A stretch of 64,000 nt of DNA from Bacillus sp. SJS (lineage in GTDB: Bacteria; Bacillota; Bacilli; Bacillales; Bacillaceae): positions 372,001-436,000 of the forward strand of contig NZ_JAQV02000031.1 of the NCBI RefSeq assembly GCF_000732485.2, read 5' to 3'. The position numbers and the translations under genes were made by a program. The first letter of the stretch is position 1; the number at the start of each line of letters is the position of its first letter. Below, one piece after another: positions 18,021 to 26,892 of this stretch. The notes beneath the pieces were generated by a model, which was not told the DNA's origin, did no database searches, and was given only the letters and a program-made list of their open reading frames with translations.

Positions 18021-18655
18021 TCCTCGTTTGTCTGACTACTTTGTCTGACAAACCGCTCTTTGTCTCGTTCGTCTGACAATTTTGTCTGACAAGCTGCTCT
18101 TTTCCTCATTTGTCTGACTACTTTGTCTGACAAACCGCTCTTTTCCTCGTTTGTCTGACAACTTCGTCTGACAAACCGCTCTTTTCCTCGTTTGTCTGAC
18201 TACTTTGTCTGACAAACCGCTCTTTTCATCGTTTGTCTGACTACTTTGTCTGACAAACCGCTCTTTTCCTCGTTTGTCTGACTACTTTGTCTGACAAACC
18301 GCTCTTTGTCTCGTTCGTCTGACAACTTCGTCTGACTAGCCACTCTTTTCCTCGTTTGTCTGACAACATCGTCTGACAAATCGCTCTTACCCTCGTTTGT
18401 CTGACTACTTTGTCTGACAAACCGCTCTTTTCATCGTTTGTCTGACTACTTTGTCTGACAAACCGTTCTTACCCTCGTTTGTCTGACAACTTCGTCTGAC
18501 AAACCGCTCTTACCCTAGTTTGTCTGACAACTTCGTCTGACAATCCGCTCTTTTCCTCGTTTGTCTGACAACTTCTTCTGACAAGCCGCTCTTTTCCTCG
18601 TTTGTCTGACAACTTCGTCTGACAAGCCGCTCTTTTCCTCGTTTGTCTGACAACA
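18021..18655. repeat. Tandem array: 15 full 41-bp units plus a partial unit
   Basis: From 18027 a unit repeats every 41 bp without any insertion or deletion up to a partial sixteenth copy at 18642. A typical unit reads TTTGTCTGACTAC, then TTTGTCTGACAAA, then CCGCTCTTTTCCTCG. The second segment is a hyphenated palindrome (TTTGTC-T-GACAAA), and GTCTGAC occurs twice in nearly every unit. Copies differ by scattered substitutions (TAC versus AAC, TTT versus TTC). The array fills the gap between the crotonase gene and the rpmF terminator. The minus strand reads through some copies as arginine-rich peptide, which I regard as incidental because 41 is not a multiple of three. Confidence 0.95.
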
Positions 18656-18670
18656 CAAATTCCAGACAAC

Positions 18671-18712
18671 AAAAAACCCGCTCCGAAGCACTGGGCTTTG
18701 AGCGGGTTCTTT
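18671..18712 (-). terminator. Intrinsic terminator of ylbN-rpmF
   Basis: On the minus strand GAACCCGCTC pairs with GAGCGGGTTT and is followed by TTTTGTTG. It lies directly after rpmF and directly before the tandem array. Confidence 0.85.
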
Positions 18713-18718
18713 ATGGTC

Positions 18719-18892
18719 TTATTTTTCCACTACTTCTTTTCCTTTGTATGTTCCGCAAGCTTTGCAGACACGGTGAGACAATTTCATATCACCGCAGTTA
18801 GGGCATACTACCATACCAGGCACTTGCAATTTGAAGTGTGTACGACGCAATCTTTTTCTTGTTTTAGAAGTTCTTCTAAAAGGTACAGCCAT
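18719..18892 (-). CDS. rpmF: 50S ribosomal protein L32
   Basis: The 57-residue protein begins [19 protein letters not shown] and contains a zinc-ribbon pattern CPNC and CKAC at about residues 30-33 and 43-46, so it is the zinc-binding form of bacterial L32. AAGGAGGTG lies 8 bases before the ATG at 18892. It follows ylbN, the common bacterial pair, and ends at a strong terminator. Confidence 0.97.
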   Translation of the reverse strand: MAVPFRRTSKTRKRLRRTHFKLQVPGMVVCPNCGDMKLSHRVCKACGTYKGKEVVEK

Positions 18893-18984
18893 TCTTCCCA
18901 CCTCCTTAAAGAGTGTTAAACTTACATGTACTGGATGAAGACGGCGTAAATCCGATCATCTGGTTTAAAGCTAAAAATCAGCCT

Positions 18985-19509
18985 TTAGCTTTCATTATTG
19001 TTATCGAAGAATTTGGCCAGTTCAGCCATTCTTGGATCCACTTTGTTTTTGTTTTCCTCTTCAGACACGACCTTCCAGTCCTTGCCTTCCTGAGGGGCGG
19101 CTCCTTCTTCGTTAACGCTGTCGCTGAAGACCTGCATTGGAATTTCGAGAAGAATCAATTCTTTAATTGCTGGAATTAAATCAACTTCATCGCTATCAAG
19201 CGTATGAATTTCTCCTTCAAGTTCCTCGTCATAGTCTGTCGGTTTCAATAGGTATACTTCAGTCGTCTCAATATGAAAAGGGAATCGAACATCTACAAGC
19301 GTTCTGGCACATGGAAGAGTCAAGACCCCTGTTACAGTCAGCTGAAACGTTGCTTTATCCGATTGGATCGCGGCTCTGCCGGTTACATGGACAGGCGAAA
19401 TATCTCTCACGTCTTTATGCTCATTGATGAGCTCGGTGAGATCGATTTTCTCGTCCAATTCCAATCCTTTGCTTTGATATTGATATAACTGGTTGATTAA
19501 CCATTTCAT
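18985..19509 (-). CDS. ylbN: YceD/DUF177 family protein YlbN
   Basis: A 174-residue DUF177 protein. Relatives next to rpmF in many bacteria are linked to 23S rRNA accumulation and ribosome assembly. A cysteine-containing motif, LPCARTLVDVRFPFHIETTEV, matches the family's conserved centre, and the C-terminal half is acidic. The ATG follows TTGAGGTGATACCTA, and a perfect sigma-A promoter lies upstream, so ylbN-rpmF is a two-gene operon. Confidence 0.85.
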   Translation of the reverse strand: MKWLINQLYQYQSKGLELDEKIDLTELINEHKDVRDISPVHVTGRAAIQSDKATFQLTVTGVLTLPCARTLVDVRFPFHIETTEVYLLKPTDYDEELEGEIHTLDSDEVDLIPAIKELILLEIPMQVFSDSVNEEGAAPQEGKDWKVVSEEENKNKVDPRMAELAKFFDNNNES

Positions 19510-19537
19510 TAGGTATCACCTCAAGGCAACAAAGGTA

Positions 19538-19566
19538 ATTATAGCTTTCACTATTCCATTTGTCAA
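19538..19566 (-). promoter_or_regulatory. Consensus sigma-A promoter of ylbN-rpmF
   Basis: On the minus strand TTGACA and TATAAT are both perfect and exactly 17 bases apart. The -10 box ends about 30 bases before the ylbN start. Its strength suits a ribosomal protein operon. Confidence 0.85.
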
Positions 19567-19644
19567 TATTTTTTCTTTACACTATAATATAGTCATTCAA
19601 GCCGTCTTTCCATACATGCCGGGCACAATATTCAGCATTATATC

Positions 19645-19668
19645 ACACTTTCGCAGAAGTGTGTTTTA
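19645..19668 (+). other. Hairpin in the leader of tmcAL
   Basis: CACACTT-TCGCAG-AAGTGTG followed by TTTTATG forms a seven-pair hairpin with a short T tract about 75 bases before tmcAL. It resembles a weak intrinsic terminator or attenuator; no gene upstream on this strand needs it. Confidence 0.35.
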
Positions 19669-19738
19669 TGTTGGATATACTGTATGAATACTCTACCATA
19701 TGAATGACCCGGAATTCAAAATAAAGGAGCCACTCTAA

Positions 19739-20971
19739 TTGAATATTTTAGGGCTTATTGTTGAATACAATCCTTTTCACAACGGACATTTATATCATAT
19801 GCAGGAAGCAAAAAAGGCGGCTCAAGCCGATGTTACAATTGCCGTCATGAGCGGAACCTTCCTCCAACGAGGCGAGCCTGCTCTTTTGCCTAAATGGGAG
19901 CGTGCAAGAATGGCTCTGGAGGCAGGTGCTGACTTAGCAGTAGAGCTGCCTTACGTTTATTCTTCTCAAAAAGCAAGTACGTTCGCAAACGGGGCTGTTT
20001 CAATTTTGGATATGCTCGGTGCTTCTCATCTGTGCTTTGGCAGCGAGGATGGAAAAATTGAGCCTTTTTTCAATTCAATCAATCAAATCTCTCAACATGA
20101 AGAAAAATACAGGTCGAGCATTAAAGAATACATGAAACAGGGTCTGAGCTATCCAAAGGCTCTCTCCCTTTCATTTGAGGCCATCAATGGCTCTAAAGGA
20201 GATCTGGCTGATCTGACGAAACCGAACAATATACTTGGCTTTCAGTATGTTACCTCTATTCTTGAGCAAGGAAGTCCGATGAGGGCTCAAACCATCCAGC
20301 GGACTTCAGCGGGCTATCACGATGAAGAGCTTCCGTCAGGAAAAATCGCGAGTGCTACCAGTCTCCGCAAAGCCATTTTCAGCGGAAATGGAACGATAAA
20401 TGAAATAAAGCCATTTGTTCCGGAATCCACGTATCGCATTCTATCCGGCTGGTCAAATGAGGGCAATCCATTCCTCAGCTGGGATCGATACTTTCCATAT
20501 CTGCAATATAACGCTTTATCCATGACGGGTAAGGAGCTTTCTGAAATATATGAGGTCGAGGAAGGTTTGGAAAATCGTCTAAGGTCCGCCCTCAAAGAAA
20601 GCTCATCATTTCAGGAATTTATGGAACAGCTAAAAACTAAGCGGTATACATGGACAAGACTTCAGCGAATGTGTGTTCATGTGTTAATGAGAACGACAAA
20701 TAGGCAGATGGAAGAAGCCGTAAATGGAGAACGAAGTCCTTATATTAGAGTTTTGGGGATGAACCCAACCGGGCAGCGTTATTTAGGAAGCATAAAAAAG
20801 AATGTGAAAGTGCCGTTAATCACGAATGTTCATTCATTTGAGCATCCAGCCCTCTCACTGGATATAAAAGCAGCAAATCTCTATGCAATGGGTTTTCCAA
20901 AACAAAGCAGGATCTCACGATTAAAAGCAGAGTATGCAACACCGCCTGTAAGAATTGGGTTTGACAAATAA
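19739..20971 (+). CDS. tmcAL: tRNA(Met) cytidine acetate ligase TmcAL (YlbM)
   Basis: TmcAL forms N4-acetylcytidine at the wobble base of elongator tRNA(Met) using acetate and ATP. The 410-residue protein opens LGLIVEYNPFHNGHLYHMQEAKK, containing the nucleotidyltransferase-like HNGH motif, then VAVMSGTFLQRGEPA-like sequence (AVMSGTFLQRGEPALLPKW) and AVELPYVYSSQ. The start is TTG behind AAAGGAG. It is divergent from ylbN and followed by a hairpin terminator. Confidence 0.93.
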   Translation: MNILGLIVEYNPFHNGHLYHMQEAKKAAQADVTIAVMSGTFLQRGEPALLPKWERARMALEAGADLAVELPYVYSSQKASTFANGAVSILDMLGASHLCFGSEDGKIEPFFNSINQISQHEEKYRSSIKEYMKQGLSYPKALSLSFEAINGSKGDLADLTKPNNILGFQYVTSILEQGSPMRAQTIQRTSAGYHDEELPSGKIASATSLRKAIFSGNGTINEIKPFVPESTYRILSGWSNEGNPFLSWDRYFPYLQYNALSMTGKELSEIYEVEEGLENRLRSALKESSSFQEFMEQLKTKRYTWTRLQRMCVHVLMRTTNRQMEEAVNGERSPYIRVLGMNPTGQRYLGSIKKNVKVPLITNVHSFEHPALSLDIKAANLYAMGFPKQSRISRLKAEYATPPVRIGFDK

Positions 20972-20997
20972 ACAGCCGCCAGTAAATGGCGGCTGTT
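20972..20997. terminator. Convergent terminator of tmcAL and ylbL
   Basis: ACAGCCGCCA-GTAAA-TGGCGGCTGT is a symmetric 10-bp stem directly after the tmcAL stop and before the ylbL stop on the other strand. Confidence 0.75.
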
Positions 20998-20999
20998 AT

Positions 21000-22040
21000 C
21001 TATTTAACCTTAAGCTGATCAAGGTAACTTACGGCATCGCTGAACCGGTCAACTGGAACAATTTTCATTTTGGTTTTGATGTCTTTCGCGGTTTTGACGG
21101 CTTCTTCATAATTCGAGCCTTTTTTACCGTTCTCGCTTGGAGCAAAAAAGATTTCGGCTCCTGATTTATCAGCTGCGACAATCTTTTGTGAAATCCCTCC
21201 AATTGGACCTACCTCGCCAGTTTCAGCGATCGTTCCTGTTCCGGCAATCTGATATCCTTTCGTATAATCCTCTTTCGTCAGCTGATCGTATATTTCAAGG
21301 CTCATCATAAGGCCAGCTGAAGGTCCGCCTATGTCCTCTGTATCGAGCTTAATGTCGGGATTCACGGTTACTTCTCTGTCTGTCATAAGGGTAATCCCTA
21401 TACCCGCTCTAGATTGACCGCCTTTTGTTAAGCTTTCAGGAAATTTCGCAATGGCAACGGTGACGGTTCTTTTGCTGCCGCGGCGCTCGAAGGTAATCGA
21501 AACTTGATCTCCTTCTTTTTTCTTTTCTACATAACTGACGAATTCTTCTGAACTTTTTAGTACTTTTCCATCAACTTCGTATACTCTGTCTCCCGCCTTC
21601 AAGCTTTTTGCAGCTGGCATGCCTTTGATAAGCGAGTTTACATACACTCCGTTAAATTTGCTTGTCACTTCTTTCCCTGCCTTATGGTAGGCAAGGATCA
21701 GCGCAGATTCCTGGGAGCCTTCCATCAGCTTAAGCTGTCTATTCAAGTATTCCTCATCGGATTCTTCCGGTGCTTTGACCTGATTCATCGGGAGAATTTC
21801 AGCGTATTCATCGAATTGGGCTGCGAGATAGCCTAAAATGCTTGCCCTTCCTATACTTACAGTGGTAAGAGAAAAACTGCCTGCTGAATCGTATCCTCCA
21901 TCCACTTTAATAATGGGTTCAAGAGCTGAAGCATTTCCGGGCTTTGTTACGTAATACGGTAATTTTATGTAGGAAATCGCCATGGCTATAATAATGCCGA
22001 TGACAAAAGCCCGGATTGCCCCTTTTCGTTTATTCCTCAT
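21000..22040 (-). CDS. ylbL: PDZ-domain Lon-type protease YlbL
   Basis: A 346-residue membrane-anchored serine protease. It has one N-terminal membrane segment (about 9-27), a PDZ domain (about 120-195) and a C-terminal Lon-like catalytic domain with the Ser-Lys dyad in GGPSAGLMM and GGISQKIVAAD. The B. subtilis homologue has a role in recovery from DNA damage by degrading a division inhibitor. The ATG at 22040 follows GGAAGGAG and overlaps the end of ylbK by 11 bases, so the two are cotranscribed. Confidence 0.9.
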   Translation of the reverse strand: MRNKRKGAIRAFVIGIIIAMAISYIKLPYYVTKPGNASALEPIIKVDGGYDSAGSFSLTTVSIGRASILGYLAAQFDEYAEILPMNQVKAPEESDEEYLNRQLKLMEGSQESALILAYHKAGKEVTSKFNGVYVNSLIKGMPAAKSLKAGDRVYEVDGKVLKSSEEFVSYVEKKKEGDQVSITFERRGSKRTVTVAIAKFPESLTKGGQSRAGIGITLMTDREVTVNPDIKLDTEDIGGPSAGLMMSLEIYDQLTKEDYTKGYQIAGTGTIAETGEVGPIGGISQKIVAADKSGAEIFFAPSENGKKGSNYEEAVKTAKDIKTKMKIVPVDRFSDAVSYLDQLKVK

Positions 22041-22821
22041 TCTGAGACTCCTTCCAATTGTCAATCAAAGAACGGATCGCCGGGAGGTTTTTTTGAGCCT
22101 CCACTTCTCCGCTTAAAATAATCTCTTGTATGTTCGTAAAAGACCTGGAGCTGAATTTCTCTACTTGGGGCCGTATCATGATGTCGGAGGCAACTGCACG
22201 GTGATGAACCAGTTCATCCTGCATAATATCAAGACTTTGAAGGATTACATCAAAAATCGATGTGATCGCTGCCTGTCTTTTTACAACGGAGACATCAACT
22301 GAAATAACCAGATCCGCTCCCATATCCCTTACAACGGATACCGGAACCCGGTCGACTACTCCCCCGTCAACAAGCATTCGGCCATCGATGATTTCCGGAA
22401 CAAAAATTCCCGGAATGGCAATGCTCGCGCGGACGGCTTCTGCAACCGGACCTTTCGTGAATACTACTTTTTCACCTTTGCATAGGTCCGTAGCCACGAT
22501 GGAAAGCGGGATATTCAAATCTTCAATATTATTGCCCTTTGTAAAAGCACGTATCAATCCTTTCACTTTTTCACCAGCAATAAAACCCATTTTAGGGATG
22601 GTCAGATCTAAATAATAGCTTCTTTTAAAGGCAGCAGCGATTTGATACAGACTTTTTATATCAAGCCCCGCTGCATAAAAGCTTCCAACAAGTGCTCCCA
22701 TGCTGCTCCCGGCTATCATGTGAACCGGAATTCCCTCGTCCTTCAATACTTTCAATACACCGAGATGTGCAAATCCTCTCGCTCCCCCGGATCCGAGCGC
22801 CAAACCGATTTTAGGTTCCAT
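22030..22821 (-). CDS. ylbK: Patatin-like phospholipase family protein YlbK
   Basis: A 263-residue patatin-fold protein. It shows the glycine-rich oxyanion motif GSGGARGFAHLG, the nucleophile elbow GSSMG (serine near residue 40) and the catalytic aspartate in DGGVVDRVP, so the Ser-Asp dyad is intact and lipid acyl hydrolase activity is expected. Substrate is unknown. The ATG at 22821 is preferred over the GTG at 22827 because of spacing from AAGGAGGG and agreement with the B. subtilis N-terminus. Confidence 0.85.
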   Translation of the reverse strand: MEPKIGLALGSGGARGFAHLGVLKVLKDEGIPVHMIAGSSMGALVGSFYAAGLDIKSLYQIAAAFKRSYYLDLTIPKMGFIAGEKVKGLIRAFTKGNNIEDLNIPLSIVATDLCKGEKVVFTKGPVAEAVRASIAIPGIFVPEIIDGRMLVDGGVVDRVPVSVVRDMGADLVISVDVSVVKRQAAITSIFDVILQSLDIMQDELVHHRAVASDIMIRPQVEKFSSRSFTNIQEIILSGEVEAQKNLPAIRSLIDNWKESQNEE

Positions 22822-22982
22822 GTTCACCAGCCCTCCTTAATCATTTAAAGGCAGATACTGAATCTTATGGTCTAAAATAGAAGGCTATTCTCGTATATTA
22901 AGGTAATGAAGAGGTACATGCCTGACAACTATTTTATCATTACACGGTTCTCGTTGTATAGAACATAGAGAGGGGGAGCCTG

Positions 22983-24185
22983 ATGGGCCGTGAAAAGTGG
23001 AATACCCTGCTGATCGCATTTTTATTGCTTACGCTCACCGCTTCAATTATCTTGCATCCAAAGGCTTCTCTGGAGGCCTCAAGGGGCGGGCTGGAAGTTT
23101 GGTGGACCATAGTATTTCCTTCCCTGCTCCCTTTCTTTATCATTTCCGAGCTGCTCATAGGCTTCGGTGTTGTCCGGTTTGCCGGCGTTCTTCTTGAGCC
23201 AGTCATGAGGCCGCTGTTTAAGGTCCCTGGGTCGGGCGGATTTGTTTGGGCAATGGGAATTGCTTCTGGTTTTCCTGCAGGTGCAAAACTTACTTCCCGG
23301 CTGCGTAAAGAAAAGCAGCTAACCAGTATTGAAGCAGAACGGCTCGTATCCTTCACGAATTGTTCAAGTCCCCTTTTTATGTTTGCTGCCGTTTCTGTTG
23401 GAATATTTAAAAACCCGGCATTGGGCATTTTGCTCGCATCCGCTCATTATTTATCAAACCTGCTGGTAGGCATCCTCATGCAATTTCATGGAAGCCAAAC
23501 AGAATCGAAAGATGAAGCAAGGGTCAAGAAACTCCCTTTCCCTTCATTTTCAGAGGCCTTTTCAGCACTTCATGAGACCCGGTTAAAAAATAAAAAGCCA
23601 ATTGGAAAGATGCTTGGGGATGCTGTACTTGGATCTGTTCAAACGCTGCTAGTCATTGGCGGCTTTATCATACTCTTCTCCGTATTAACAAAAATTCTGG
23701 ATATTGTTGGGTTTTCAAATATGGCTGCTGGGATTTTAAACCAGCTTTTCACTATATTCTCCCTCCCGGAAAGCCTTACAAAGCCACTGATAGCAGGTAT
23801 TTTTGAAATTACACAAGGAAATATGGAGACAAGCAAGGCGAGTGCGGGACTGTTATCAAAAGTCATCATGGCGTCCTTTATTTTGGGATTCAGCGGTTTA
23901 TCTGTTCAAGCTCAGGTTGCAAGCATTCTCGCCGAAACCGACATTCGCTTTTTTCCGTTTTTCATAGCCAGGATCATGCAGGGATTTCTGGCAGCCATTC
24001 TTACCTGGCTGCTATGGAAGCCGCTATATGTAAACCGGGGAGGCGTTTCATTAACGTATGCACCTTCACAAGGAACTGAAGGTCTGGAGCCATTTAGCCT
24101 TTTATTTTCATCCGGTCCGCTCATTACATTATTTTTCCTTGGCTTGTATATTTGGCTTTACTGGCGAAAACATGGGGCTTATTAA
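22983..24185 (+). CDS. ylbJ: Sporulation integral membrane protein YlbJ
   Basis: A 400-residue polytopic membrane protein with about eight hydrophobic segments. Two related halves (FPSLLPFFIISELLIGFG and the later GGFIILFSVLTKIL region) have the character of nucleoside-transporter/FeoB gate domains, with GIASGFPAGAKL and FTNCSSPLFMFAAVSVG as family signatures. B. subtilis ylbJ is needed for full sporulation and is expressed in the mother cell. The ATG follows AGAGGGGGAG. It is divergent from ylbK-ylbL. Confidence 0.87.
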   Translation: MGREKWNTLLIAFLLLTLTASIILHPKASLEASRGGLEVWWTIVFPSLLPFFIISELLIGFGVVRFAGVLLEPVMRPLFKVPGSGGFVWAMGIASGFPAGAKLTSRLRKEKQLTSIEAERLVSFTNCSSPLFMFAAVSVGIFKNPALGILLASAHYLSNLLVGILMQFHGSQTESKDEARVKKLPFPSFSEAFSALHETRLKNKKPIGKMLGDAVLGSVQTLLVIGGFIILFSVLTKILDIVGFSNMAAGILNQLFTIFSLPESLTKPLIAGIFEITQGNMETSKASAGLLSKVIMASFILGFSGLSVQAQVASILAETDIRFFPFFIARIMQGFLAAILTWLLWKPLYVNRGGVSLTYAPSQGTEGLEPFSLLFSSGPLITLFFLGLYIWLYWRKHGAY

Positions 24186-24265
24186 GAGTAGCGTGTCCTG
24201 CCGCAGCGCAGAAGTGACCCGCATCCTGCGGGCCCCCGGCACCTCAGATTGGACCAGGCGCTGAA
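24184..24265. repeat. Dispersed GC-rich intergenic repeat, copy 1
   Basis: AGCGTGTCCTGCCGCAGCG, then CAGAAGTGACCCGCATCCTG and CGGGCC, then further on CCAGGCGCTGAAGCG. The same order of segments occurs in reverse complement at 33059-33145. It lies immediately after ylbJ, covering its stop region, and no gene is carried. Confidence 0.7.
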
Positions 24266-24335
24266 GCGGGATAAATCAATTTATACAAAGAAAGAGGATA
24301 CAGTAGTAAATAAGGGCAGAGAAAATCCTCCGCCC

Positions 24336-25396
<1,061 letters not shown>

Positions 25397-25491
25397 TTTC
25401 TATTCACCACTGCTTTACAAATTTCCTGTTTTTTCGCAAAGTCATCGTACCATAAAATAATGGGAGAGAAAAGGCAAGCCTTTTTAAGCAT

Positions 25492-25522
25492 AAAAAAAAA
25501 CCCCGCAGTAAAACCGCAGGGT
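25492..25522 (-). terminator. Terminator at the end of the ylbH leader
   Basis: On the minus strand CCCTGCGG-TTTTA-CTGCGGGG is followed by nine T. It lies about 95 bases before rsmD and after the leader helices, the usual place for an attenuator. Confidence 0.8.
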
Positions 25523-25665
25523 CCCTCTAAACCAAAAGGCTAGAAGGAAAAGGGAGAGGAGAAACCGGAGGAAGAACTTATGGGGAAACGTAAGTCTTCT
25601 CCGCGGTTGGCAACAACATCATGAACGAGATGCTGTTAATAGAGAGTATGGCCTGCCTTTTACAT
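25492..25665 (-). ncRNA. ylbH leader RNA (structured 5' leader of rsmD)
   Basis: On the minus strand this leader folds well by eye. AAAAGGC (25655-25661) pairs with GCCUUUU (25534-25540) and closes the domain. Inside are a hairpin AACAGCAUC/GAUGUUGUU (25612-25637) and a longer hairpin GGAGAAGACUUA/UAAGUUCUUCCUCC (25567-25602). An intrinsic terminator follows. A ylbH leader was described by comparative genomics in Bacillus upstream of the same gene; I assign it by position and structure. The ligand or signal is unknown to me. It lacks a recognisable known riboswitch core. Confidence 0.65.
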
Positions 25666-25754
25666 TCCTATACATTTATTTCCTTCAATGGCGCAACTTT
25701 CAGATTCATGCTACATTTGATATGAAACCCATCTGCAAAAAAGGAGAGTATGTA

Positions 25755-26144
25755 ATGGTACAGCGTTTTATCGAGCTTGGCGAAGGCTATTCAGATTTAT
25801 ATGAATTACTGGAAATTATCCGGTCCAATAAACATAGAATTACCTCATTTCTTGATCTATCAACGGTACATAATAATAAAAAGGTAACGACTGCAGGAGT
25901 TATCATGTCTCCAACAGATCCCGGAAATTTTCAGGCCATCTATATTTGCCGCGAAGGAATTATTGATCCCAGTGAAAAAGATACACAGCGCTACCGGCTT
26001 TTTCGTGATGCGGCTGAAGAATCCGGAAAGCCCGTCTACCAATTTGCTGTAAAATCTTCTTCTGTATTTCATGAACCCATTTTATATTATCAATACCTTA
26101 CGGGAATTCTTCGGTTAAACCATATCCTTCCCCCATTAAAATAA
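25755..26144 (+). CDS. DUF7147-type protein of unknown function
   Basis: A 129-residue soluble protein starting MVQRFIELGEGYSDLYELLEI. I recognise it as a Bacillaceae family lying beside ylbG and rsmD (recently classed, as far as I remember, as DUF7147, and sometimes mislabelled methylthioribose kinase). No catalytic motif is visible. The ATG at 25755 follows AAGGAG; the ORF opens earlier but without a site. It is divergent from rsmD and convergent with ylbG. Confidence 0.7.
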   Translation: MVQRFIELGEGYSDLYELLEIIRSNKHRITSFLDLSTVHNNKKVTTAGVIMSPTDPGNFQAIYICREGIIDPSEKDTQRYRLFRDAAEESGKPVYQFAVKSSSVFHEPILYYQYLTGILRLNHILPPLK

Positions 26145-26145
26145 A

Positions 26146-26177
26146 AAACGCAATCCGGGTTACTGGATTGCGTTTGG
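26146..26177. terminator. Convergent terminator
   Basis: ACGCAATCC-GGGTTACT-GGATTGCGT with A and T runs outside serves the DUF7147 gene on the plus strand and ylbG on the minus strand. Confidence 0.8.
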
Positions 26178-26178
26178 A

Positions 26179-26451
26179 TTATAAACCCATTTTGTAATCA
26201 TATTCCTTCGCTTTATCTTGCTTTTTCTCGAATTCGAGCTTGAGAAATGGCTTGTAAGAGGGTTCAACATGCTTTACAAAAGAGTAAGATGCGATTTTCT
26301 CTTTAAGCGCCTCATTTTGCTCCATATCACAGTACAGAACAACATATTTGAGCCTTCTGGAAATATAGTGAACGTTTCCAAAACGGCGAAGCATTTTAAC
26401 CTGCTTCAATGAGTGCATCCATACAATTAGACCTTGTCTTTTTCCATCCAT
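26179..26451 (-). CDS. ylbG: UPF0298/DUF2129 protein YlbG
   Basis: A 90-residue cytoplasmic protein with the YlbG signature: [34 protein letters not shown], then a short acidic helix and a basic C-terminus. Function unknown. GGGTGAG precedes the ATG. The neighbouring reversed gene at 26538 leaves about 85 bp for two divergent promoters. Confidence 0.87.
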   Translation of the reverse strand: MDGKRQGLIVWMHSLKQVKMLRRFGNVHYISRRLKYVVLYCDMEQNEALKEKIASYSFVKHVEPSYKPFLKLEFEKKQDKAKEYDYKMGL

Positions 26452-26537
26452 TTTTTCTCACCCTTTTTCACATGTCCAAGAAAAGTTTATCAAAGTTCTC
26501 ACTCTTTCACAATATGCATCTGAAGGAGGAAAAAAAA

Positions 26538-26864
26538 TTGCCAGCTGAACTTGACCTGATTTGGAAGGATTTTTTGGATCATATGTCTTCTGCGTCTGTT
26601 TTATCTTCAATACGTAAGGCAGTCATAACTGGAATCCCATTCCTATATATTACAGAAAATTCCTCATCAAGCAAAGAGCTGCTCAGGAGCCTGATTGATC
26701 AGGCTGCCAAAAAAGCCATGCTCCATAAAAAAGTTACGTACAAATCAGTTTTTGTACGTAATGATGGTCCTCTTTGGGTATATCGTCATCGTTTTTACGT
26801 CCCTCAGGAAAAAATGTTCTGCTGCGGAAATTTATGTACTGATTGTATCTTGAAAAATAAATAA
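26538..26864 (+). CDS. Small uncharacterised protein with C-terminal cysteine cluster
   Basis: A 108-residue protein I do not recognise. The start is TTG at 26538, seven bases after AAGGAGG; the frame opens further upstream but without a site. The body looks alpha/beta with basic character, and the C-terminus ends MFCCGNLCTDCILKNK, a CC-x3-C-x2-C cluster that could bind zinc or an Fe-S cluster. It stands alone between ylbG and ricF, convergent with ricF. RicF itself also ends in a cysteine cluster, which makes the pairing curious but proves nothing. Confidence 0.65.
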   Translation: MPAELDLIWKDFLDHMSSASVLSSIRKAVITGIPFLYITENSSSSKELLRSLIDQAAKKAMLHKKVTYKSVFVRNDGPLWVYRHRFYVPQEKMFCCGNLCTDCILKNK

Positions 26865-26892
26865 TAGGGGCGGATAACTTCCGCCCCTATGA
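26863..26892. terminator. Convergent terminator
   Basis: ATAGGGGCGGA-TAACT-TCCGCCCCTAT is an 11-bp symmetric stem between the small cysteine-cluster gene and ricF. Confidence 0.75.

Noticed and set aside
18021-18655. Possible CRISPR array
   Set aside because: Units are contiguous and similar along their whole length, with no unique spacers of constant size, and no cas genes are present.
18469-18672. 67-residue minus-strand ORF inside the 41-bp array
   Set aside because: It is made only of the repeat plus the rpmF terminator, has no ribosome binding site, and changes frame from unit to unit.
25579-25623. 14-codon plus-strand ORF with a good GGAGG site in the rsmD upstream region
   Set aside because: It lies on the strand opposite the ylbH leader, and the GGAGG is one arm of the leader hairpin; no support for translation.
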